Origin: Limanda limanda
Taxonomy: Eukaryota; Chordata; Actinopteri; Pleuronectiformes; Pleuronectidae
Assembly: GCF_963576545.1 (NCBI RefSeq)
Contig: NC_083648.1
Location: 17,216,436 to 17,280,435 of the forward strand
Length of the DNA stretch: 64,000 nt
Direction of reading: 5' to 3'
The position numbers and the translations under genes are program-made. Below are positions 54,884 to 64,000 of this stretch, one piece after another. Under the pieces are notes generated by a model. That model ran no database searches and was not told the origin of the DNA. It was given only the letters and a program-made list of their open reading frames with translations. How positions within the stretch are numbered: the stretch's first letter is position 1; every line of letters begins with the position of its first letter.

Positions 54884-57800
54884 TCTCTTTCTCTCCGCAG
54901 TATGCAAAAGCTTTTCGAGAAATCGCGGGTCCTTCCCTAACGCGGCTTGCAATAATCCAGTCTCGCTCCTCCACTCCACCGCTGCCACCTCCTCGTGGAT
55001 CAGGTTAGAGATTTCACAGCAGTGTTTGAGGTGACACACTTAGACATAATCTTTTTTTTTCTTATTTAATTTCCCACCATCCTCTCAGCTGTTTCTCCCC
55101 CTGTCATTCTAGAGGCACTTTAGACGCAGCTGAGAGACTGATTTGGCTTCCGTAATCTTCTTCTCGCATCCCCCCCCCCCCCCCCACATCCTCTACTTGG
55201 AGAAACCTCGAAATATCGTAAGGAGATTATTTCATTCGTAATTGATTGAGTGGCTGCTCACCACAGACCAAGATACTTCAAAGTGTCTGAATTAAGACTT
55301 GGGGTGGGGTGACTGAGGCAGGGGGGGGGTGCGAGGAGGCAACGTGGCTCCATGAGGCTACTGCCGGGGTCGAGCAGCTGAGCCTCTTTGGCTGGCAAAT
55401 AAGAGCTGAGTCTGATCCTGTGATGGCAGCAAATTGGCTAAAGGAAGAGACATATCGGTCAGGGGAACATTTAGATGAGGCCTCCGAGCCGACGGGTTCT
55501 CAGCCCAGCAGCTCGTCCACGCAGGCAGCTACTTATGAGGAAGAAGTTTGTAAACTTCAGAGACCTTCTGCTATTTCCCGGCGCACTACTTTGGAGGCAG
55601 TTTTCAGTCTTTAATATGTTGCAGAGGAACAGTTTGACATTTTGAGAGTTAGTCGTGTTAGATGAACAGATTGGCGGCACCCTGGAGACATGCCAGGGAC
55701 ATTTCTGCTTGTAGACATGAACTGAGCTCTATGAGAGGACCCAGATGTCCAAGGCTCCGGACTTTTTCTCCAACTTTTCCTGCCAGATGTCCAAGTGAGC
55801 CCATGTGAGGATGAAAGATGAGAAAGAGGAGTACACATACACATAGAAGATACTGATGAAGGTGCCGTCTAGATTCAAAAGCTTTTCTGATAAGAGCTGA
55901 TGCCAGTGTTGATAGGCTATAGACAAAGACACAAGGTTTTCACAGCACAGTTATATGCGCCATGTCCTGCCTCCTGCATGCTCTACCCAGGTGCCACCCC
56001 TCGTCTGAATGTCGTAAACACATCTCACCCATTTTTATCAGAGTTCATGTATGAAAAGAGCCAGAGAAACAGAAGATGCTAGAGCAGCTAAACTGAAATT
56101 GCCTTAAGACAGGATCTGCAGAGTAACTCCAGAGATTTGGGTCCAGACTTTCTCCAAAAGTTTCCTTTCTTAAATGCACTGTACAGCAGGAGATTCTCCG
56201 CCCAGCCGAGTTCACAACAGCAACACTGCAAAAAGAGAAGGGAAGTAACGTGTTGGAGTAGCAGAGGTCACATGATTTAGTTTACAGCACATCAACAAAC
56301 GCGGCGATGGCTCTTATCACCAGCAATGTTCTTGACATCTTTGTCAGTGTCTCCCTTTTGTATGGCACCACTCTTTCATTGGGATATATTTGTTTTGTTT
56401 TTCTTTAGTGTTGTTTTTCTTTATTTTTTATTCTTGCATCTGTCACGTGTGAGAAATGTCATCAACCCCGAACCGTGGAGGCTCAGATGAGCTCCACTCT
56501 GCCGACTTTATAAGATGCCGAAAGATCCGAAACTCTGGAGGCTCTCACTTGGTCATTTGCGTTCATGCATAAACCTCCCGAGGATCTCCAGAGTCCAACG
56601 CGTGTCTGAAAACCTCACATCCCTCTCGTATCCATTCTAAAAAGCGTCTGAAGCAAAGTCTTTGGGCCTTGGAAGACAGAGGATGAGGGGGACAGTTCCT
56701 CCAGGCTCCATTTAATATCTCTTCTCACCAAATCACCTATCGCTGCCTAACAATATCTCCCCCTTTTCTCTCCATACCTCTCTTCCTGTCTTCTCCTTCT
56801 GCACCTTTCCCTCTTCTCTTATACTCATCCCTTTGTCCCTCCATCCCCCTATTTCTCACTATCAGTCCTGACCCAATGCTGATCTTAATCCTCTTACCTC
56901 ATGGCTCTATTACCTCCTTCAGCCAATTTTGCATATACACCCAAGAAAGAGGGGCTCCTCTCCTCTTTCTCAAACTCCCGAAGCTCAGTCCCCCAATCCC
57001 CCCCAAATATAGACCCCCCCCCCCCACACACACAAACCTCTGCTCCATATACCATCTCTTATTGTACATAATTTCCCTTTCAATCAAATGTGGATGTTTC
57101 TAAATCGAAGGGGACCGTTTTATGGGGGGGCAATGAGGCTTTTAGATGGACGGGGTAAATTATTCGTACCCCCTTTCTTCTCCCCAGCTCTCATCCAAAT
57201 TGAAAATGGCGTGAATCAGTTCCCAGGCGGGTGTGGCCGAGCTGTGGGATTATCTCCTGTTTTGTGTTGTTTTTTTAATCCCTAAATGCCACTTCTGGGC
57301 CGAGCACTGCTGCTGGGGGGGGAAATACAAATGCACCGCTACACTGCTCATTTGCTGTATAGTCATTTACCACATCATTGTTGATCACATAAATGAACAA
57401 GAAGTCATCCGTCAGGCGCTTTATTTGTCTGGGACATGCCTTTTCACGCTCTGTAATTCATCACCCTCTCAAACACAGACGTTTATGATCTCTTCTTTTT
57501 CTCCCCTTTCTTTTCTTTTCTAATTTACTACTTCTCTCTCTCAAGGGAGAGATTAACCCCTAATCCCCTGATGTCCCATGGTTAATTGATATGATTTAAC
57601 CATTACAAGGCCCTGGGTGGTTCCACACTGCCTCCTCATGAGAGCGCCTTCCCTCCGCAGAGGACTGTGACCCTCCCCACGCCTCCCCCATCAAGCTTCC
57701 TCTCCTCCCTCGTCTCTGATGCCTGTCCCCCATCTATCTCTTTCATCCTCCGTCTTGTTGAGCCTCCTCTTTCCCTCCTCGTTTGTTCTCCCCAGACACC

Positions 57801-59410
57801 CCTCTCTCCTGCTCCCCGGGGTCACAGTTCAGCAGCAGGTAGCGGAGCACTCTGGGAGTTTGTCTGCACCAAGAGACCAAAAGTTCAGCTGAAAGACTCC
57901 TTAGAGCCCAAATTGCCCTGGGACAACTTGTGTGTAGTTCATGATTAGAATTAAGTTTGAGCAATATACTTTTCCTTTTAATCCCATTCCCGCAGTCTTT
58001 GTCCACCAGCGTCACCAAATCAGCACAACACAAAATAATCCTGTGCATAATGTTGGACAATGATAGTTTGATTTATGGAAGTGATTCTGCTTTTTTTTTT
58101 TCTGACATTATTATAAAATGTAACTAACATCTTTATCTCCTGAGCTCTGAGGCTGTGTTCTATTCACATCCACTGTCTAGAACCTCTGATGGTTTATGGT
58201 CATGTGGGTAAAAAGTGAAGCTGCTGTGTCTCTCTGAGTGGATTTAAAACTAAATCGCTAAATCCACAGGATTTTTGAGCATTTCCTGCAACAAATCCAG
58301 TGATTAGTCCGCATCTGTGTTGCTCGTAATCTTGTTTGTGCAGTAGGAAGGATGCCATGGGAATCCCACAAGAGACAGTAGAAGGGTTTTATATGTGCAT
58401 TTAGTTTTACATCTCTCTTTTTATTGTTTTAATCAAATCAAGTGATCGGCTTTCTTCACACTGCCTGTGAACATTAAATGATCATAATGTGGAACACCAG
58501 TGCCCCACATTCCCTCTGTAGTCCTCTTTGGTTAGCTCCTGGAAAACATGATAACTTAAAGGAATTGTACGAAATTTTGTAAAATATGCTTATTTTTTCT
58601 TTCTGGGAGTTGGGGGGGCTTTCACACCCACCTTATTTGGTCTGGACCTTCTGACTTTTCAGTTGAGTCTGAACCAAAATAACAGGTGTGAACGTTGCCT
58701 CTGGCCAGTAAAGGTAAACGCAGACCACAATAGGCAATGATATGTCTCGTATAAAAGTCTTTAGTCCGCTTCTTAAACTACAATGTGAGGCCAAAACTAA
58801 CCTTATCAAATATAAACAGAGCTCCATGTTCCAGACTCTCAGGTGTTAAAATGCTTGAAAACAATTGATCCTCTCATATCTGTAAAATAAATATGAGCAT
58901 ACACTTTTTCTTTGTATTTAATTTTAAATGTTAAATATTTTCTTTTTTTTCATTTGGAGCAAGCAGCTTCACTGTTTCCCCTTTGTTCCACTGTCAAATG
59001 TCCTCCGTAGTTGAGGTGTTTCCATTTATTAGTGAATCACAGCGAACCCTGAATCCAGCAATTAGCCAGTGTGTTGCTGAGTCTGTTTTTTCCATTTTCT
59101 GATTTGTATATTTGAGTAGATCTGTGTGTGTATTGGTCTGTGTCATAGAAGAGCTTTTATTTGACACTCTTACATTCCTCATATACATCTTTGTGCCCCT
59201 AAACCTGTGCAGAGTGTGTTGACTCTATTATCAGTCCAGTGATGAAATGTTACACCCCCACTACAAATACGTAACATGGACTTCCTCTCACCACCTCACT
59301 CTTTTCCTCCTTTTTATCTTCTCTCTCTCATCTCTTCTTCCCGACCGTCCTACTCTTCCTCTTCTTTCTCTCTCACCATATATACGTAATCCTTGATTCA
59401 TGCATGTCCA

Positions 59411-59433
59411 CCACACACACGCACACGCACATG

Positions 59434-59463
<30 letters not shown>
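59411..59463 (+). repeat. (CA)n microsatellite
   Basis: CA repeats, interrupted at the left by GCAC and TGCA units. Confidence 0.9.
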
Positions 59464-59464
<1 letters not shown>

Positions 59465-59992
59465 CTACCTGTACCTGTACTGAAACCTGAGAGTGTCGGT
59501 GAATTCACTCTCATATTTCTCAGGCTGATGGAACATTCTGCCCAGGCCTGAAAACATAATAAATAGAGGGCCGCACTGTCTGCTCTCGGCTGTAGCATGT
59601 ACTCGTAATGTGATCATTCTCCAACCCACAACCTCCTCGTGTTCTTTCATCATCGGCTCGGATCAAACACTCGTCTCCACAGTTAGAAACAACGTGATGT
59701 AAACAGTTTATGTGCAAGAAAACACTTATCGCTCCTATATAATGTCTTTTTTAATATAACGTCCTCAGACTTGTCTACTTTTCTTACTCATAAAAAAAGA
59801 TAATGCAGACTTCTGTGTGAACATCTAAAACATTATAATGAAGAAGTTCTTGTGTTTTTTAGTGTGTTGTGTTAGCTGAGGATGTGGCTGCTTTTCCTGG
59901 GTGAGCTCTGTGGAGGTGTTGAGGGAATGTGTCATCAGAAGAGTTGAGGTGTTTGTGGTTTGGAGTATTAATGGGAGAGAGCTAAGAGGGTA

Positions 59993-59993
<1 letters not shown>

Positions 59994-60044
<51 letters not shown>

Positions 60045-60140
60045 TGTGTGTGTGTGCGGGTGCGGGTGTGCGGGTGTGCGTGTGTGCGTGTGTGTGTGAG
60101 TGTGTGAGTGTGTCTGTGTGTGTGTGTGTGTGTCTGTGTT
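59994..60140 (+). repeat. Long imperfect (GT)n microsatellite
   Basis: Nearly 150 bp of GT repeats with G-rich interruptions (GCGGGTGCGGGTGTGCGGGT near 60056). It generates poly Cys-Val open frames. Confidence 0.95.
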
Positions 60141-63100
60141 CAGGGGTCTGTGTGTGCTGTGCCCTGCCGTTTACCTTTCAGCTCACCTAAATGTCCGCGT
60201 CCACTCGTCTTTCTTCTCCTCCCACTCATCCTCCTGCCCTGCTCCCTGTAAGTCACTGAGGTATTTCCACAGCAGTGTGTCAGTGTTAATATTTACTCTG
60301 ATCTCATGGTTGGACGGAGGAGCTCCTCCTCATCGCCCAGCGTACACCTCCTCATAACTCCCTGGCCGTGTTGACAACACTCAGTGCCAAAACGTATGAA
60401 AATAGAACAGGCTAAAATAAAATGCCTGTAGATGGTTGTTATTTTATTTCGATTTTAGCTCAATTTGACTGAAATAAAGTTTTAAATCTTTGAGAATGAA
60501 AATGTATGATAATTTTACATTAAATAGTGCAGCTTTGGAATAAGTACTCACTTATATTATAATTGCAATGCGAGAAAGGCTTTTTCTTTTTCTTATTTGT
60601 TCTTGCTATGTACTTTTTCTAAGTACATAAATGTTAACATCAAACATCCCAAAGTACCAAAAGTAGTAGCCAATGTTGGGTCCAAATGTCTAAGACTTTT
60701 TGATCCATTCGTAACTTTTTAAGGGAACTGGATATTGTATATATCTCACACTCCAATAAAATGCTGGACAGTAAATATGTAAAACTAGGAACCGATTTCA
60801 GACAGTCTTTAGTTTTGATTTATCAAAAGAAACTAATATCTTGATAACTGATCTATTCACTTTGTCTGTTCCTGTGCAGGAGCCTGTGAATGTGAGCTTT
60901 TGACTGGTCACAGCAGGAAAAGATGTAACAATGGTTCAGTTTGGCACATAAGTCAGGAGTTGGCTTGTATAATACCAGGGCCTGGAAGTGGTGCATTTAA
61001 ATACTGTTGAGATTTTTCTGCTAAACATATCAAACTACTCTGTGCTCAGGCTAGGCCATTTCTTTAATTTTTGTTTTTTTAAACCTAAAACAATTTAATG
61101 TTTCTACATTTCTAAAAAAAGCTGGACATAAAAAACACTGCACACAAAGTGATCACAGATTGTTCTTGTTTCCCTGAGGGAGGAACTATCTACAAAAGGA
61201 AAGAAACTGACTAGTCTGCGTCTTCTTTAGTTTCCTCCCAAATAATCCTACATACTGTATGTTCAGGTTATTTGTGTGGCGAGGTTTCTGTGAAGATGCA
61301 AATTAACGAATTTGCTCATAGAGGGGTTGGAATGAATTGTACTGTCGTAGAGGAAAATAAACAACTATGAAAAATTCTCCAACCACTTGACTTCCGTGCA
61401 GATCAGAGAAGAGTTTTTGAAAGGAGACCTTTTCTTCCTAGAGTCTTTTTAATCAAATAAAAAAAAAAGTATAAAGTCCAATGATGTACAGTAGAAGTAC
61501 TATGCAACAAACACATCATCTCAGAAAACCACACTGTATGGTTTTGTGCTTCAGGGTTAAATATCACTCTAATCTCGCTATTTCTTCATGTGCCCCTGTG
61601 CAGGAGTGCGTGTGATGTTAAAGTGTTTATCTTTTCAAAGCGGCGTCTCCATGGAGCTGAGCTGTCTCTCTCAAACCTCTGGGTCTCGGGGTCGTGAACC
61701 CTGAGTAAACTTCAATCTGCCGCCTCCCAGCAGGAGAGAGGGGCCGAGTCAATCTGTGCAGCAGCTCAGCCGCAGATCAGTGGCGGTGCCGCTCCGAAAA
61801 AAACAGAAACATAGTGCAAGTAAAAACTGTCGAGGACGAGTCTCACCAAGAGAGAAAATTATTACATGCCTCCAAAAAATACAAAAAATGTAAACTGTTT
61901 GACTGTGGCAGGTAAAATTGATTGTAAAAGGGTGACTCTGAATCAAACTGAAGAATATATCATTGTGGCCGGTTATAAACAGCTGCAATAAAGGCCACAA
62001 AAGACACAACATTCGTCAGTATGATATTCTTTATTGTTTTAGTCTTTAATTGTGGCCTAACTCTTGATAGAAATAATTTAAAAGGACTTTATCGGCCCTT
62101 AGATGCTGACTTGTGTCTTGTTTTGTCCTGATCCATAGTTTTCTCTGCTGTCATAAAAAACTACTTTTAATTGGCCCCTGGCCACAATTTGACAGTCGAT
62201 AGAGCAACAACCCTCATTAAACACCTATTCCACTTCCATTTGGTATCAAGAAAGAAAAAGAAAAACAATCAGCAGAGTCTGACTGTTGATTGAAAACAAT
62301 GATGAGTTAGTTAAACTGAAAATCCAATGCCTGCCTCTTTCAGCCCTGTGATCAGCACAGAAAAACACCTTATCCAGTCGATCCTACAGAAAAAAAAAAC
62401 CCAAAGAAAAGCTGGTTTCTTTTCTTTATCCCCAAAGCAGGATAACAGCCCACGTTAGGGGAATATCCACGCCTGCCAATTGCTGTAATGGCCCCTAATT
62501 CCAAATTAATTCAGTCTAAATGAACTGTCAGAGGGAGATTGATTTGTTGGAGCTGCTGTCTTGATGAGTGCTGTCGTGGGAGTGGGTGATTAGGCGCTGA
62601 GGCCTGCGTCGCTCTCCCATCGCCTCAGGCTGCGGGGCTAGATTTTTATTTTTTTTTGCACACCCGGACCTGGTTTCAAAAGCAGCTGTTTCTGGGATGA
62701 CAGGTAAGGGGGACATGTGGCCACTTGGGGATGACGTCCACTTGATAAGTGGAAGTGGGGAGCAAGTGATTTAGGGCAATATTTCTCTCAAGGTTCCTGA
62801 ATAGTGAGTGTGAAGAGAGAGTTTCCCCCAGAAAGCTGTGAAATACCCGAAAAAAGACCACCCCACTTTCAATTACAACCACAGCCTTGTGTGTTTCTTT
62901 GTGTTTCTTCTATAAATTGAATTCCAGCCTCCTCCACACCCAAAAGTTTCCTCTGCACACAGTTCCGGGCTGTTTCTATGAAGACAACCTTATTAATAGG
63001 CTCTCTTCAAAGTTAATTAGCTGTGGAAACGAGGCCAGGGGCACTGGCGTTTCTACCCCAGAGGACTTTGCTATCCCCGCTGATTCCTGGGCTAGGCTAA

Positions 63101-64000
63101 TTATTTCCCAATAACCTTACTTACTGGCCATGCACCCTCCTCTGGGCCTGAGCCTAACAAGCGTCACCCTGCGAGTCGAGCGGCTGTTCTGCTTGGGTTC
63201 TGCTCGGAAGTTTTTAGCCGCCCGCCTTTTCCCCCTGCACGCCCGCCACCCCGGAGATGATTTCCTCCTCTTCCTCTCCTCCTGAGCGGGAGCTCGTTCT
63301 GAAGCTCTCCGAGCCCCAAACACGCGGAGGCGAGAGCGAGGTGGCTTTCCAAAGGCGCTACTGTTTGATGTCGAAAATTAAATTCCTTCAAATTCGCCAT
63401 TAACGCTATTACTTAAAGTATTGGACACACTCCCAAGTATCCCAATGGCATTATGTCTGCTGTCATTAATTTCACCCCCTCCTGTAGCTCTCCCTGCAAA
63501 TATCAATATCAAAAAACCTAAATAGTTAACCTTATTACTCCTGCTATTTATTTAGACTGTTTATTTACTTTCTTATTTATTTATTTCCTCTCCCACGGCC
63601 GAAGCAGAATCGTCTGCTCTCATATCGCAAATATGAATAAATATGGAACACATACATATTCCGAGGGCTGAAAAGCTGTTTATCATGCAAAGAGGGAACA
63701 TCAGAGGCTAAGAGGGGAGGTGGCTAAAATAGGCTGAGCTATTAGAATAGATAGAATATATTAGAATATTGGAAATCAAATGTGAACTTATGATCCTTTG
63801 ACATACTTGAAGATGAAAGGGCAGAGAAATTAACTCTTTAAAGACCGACATTTAAGATAACACTTTATAACCATATGAAATAGCCTTTCCCAGATAATAA
63901 TTGAAATGTAGCATGGCACCATTTAGCGCAAACGTGAATAAAGTCCGCCTGTAATCTATGATATATTTTTCTGACCCCTTGCTGGGTTAATTACTGCCTG

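Larger units (their letters stand above)
49184..64000. other. Gene-poor region with microsatellites; no genes recognised
   Basis: Apart from the repeats listed separately, no exon with plausible splice sites and recognisable protein was found. Poly-C runs occur at 55171-55187 and 57015-57025. The segment 63110-63540 is CpG-rich and then passes into repeat-free sequence (AAATTAAATTCCTTCAAATT, CGCCATTAACGCTATTACTT) that could be a conserved element. Confidence 0.4.

Noticed and set aside
59901..60357. Cysteine/valine-rich open frames
   Set aside because: They are translations of the long (GT)n tract.

Overview
This is a 64 kb stretch of a ray-finned fish genome, most likely a percomorph teleost. 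The evidence is intron-rich vertebrate genes with near-complete matches to known vertebrate proteins, an L2-type LINE, several short interspersed repeats typical of spiny-rayed fish, and abundant (GT)n, (CT)n and (TTA)n microsatellites. No bacterial, CRISPR or RNA-gene content was seen. Identifications come from recognising protein families by eye; no database search was possible.

Four host genes can be reconstructed exon by exon with matching splice phases. PIF1 helicase (6715-19802, +, 12 coding exons, 630 codons) starts downstream of a promoter with four inverted CCAAT boxes and a CHR-type TTTGAA. UQCRH, the complex III hinge protein (24276-25517, -, 4 exons, 99 codons), and NSUN4, the mitochondrial rRNA methyltransferase (25795-28744, +, 8 exons, 399 codons), are divergent and share a 277 bp promoter with an ETS/NRF-2-type ACCGGAAGT. 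DMBX1, a K50 paired-type homeobox regulator of midbrain and diencephalon (36978-39168, -, 4 coding exons, 387 codons), has a non-coding first exon near 42550. It sits in a gene-poor region that fills the rest of the window and holds several stretches resembling conserved enhancers. UQCRH, NSUN4 and DMBX1 are also neighbours in human (1p33); PIF1 is not.

The most unusual object is a 5083 bp DNA transposon (8977-14059) inside PIF1 intron 3. It begins CACTGTAAAAA, ends TTTTTACAGTG, is flanked by TA, and has subterminal AAGTTGA-type repeats resembling CACTA/EnSpm elements. It shows no transposase. It carries a spliced gene combining three C2H2 zinc fingers with the C-terminal region found in the multicopy fish genes annotated as SAMD3-like, plus a GC-rich promoter and leader exon. 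Its right end is only 31 bp from PIF1 coding exon 4 and contains a textbook splice acceptor that would introduce a stop codon into PIF1.

Other mobile DNA includes a degraded antisense L2 LINE just after PIF1 (about 20175-23520), a MITE with a telomere-like core (33242-33450), two more MITE-like elements, and smaller dispersed repeats. Two 42 bp palindromes (6125-6166 and 30457-30498) have no obvious explanation.
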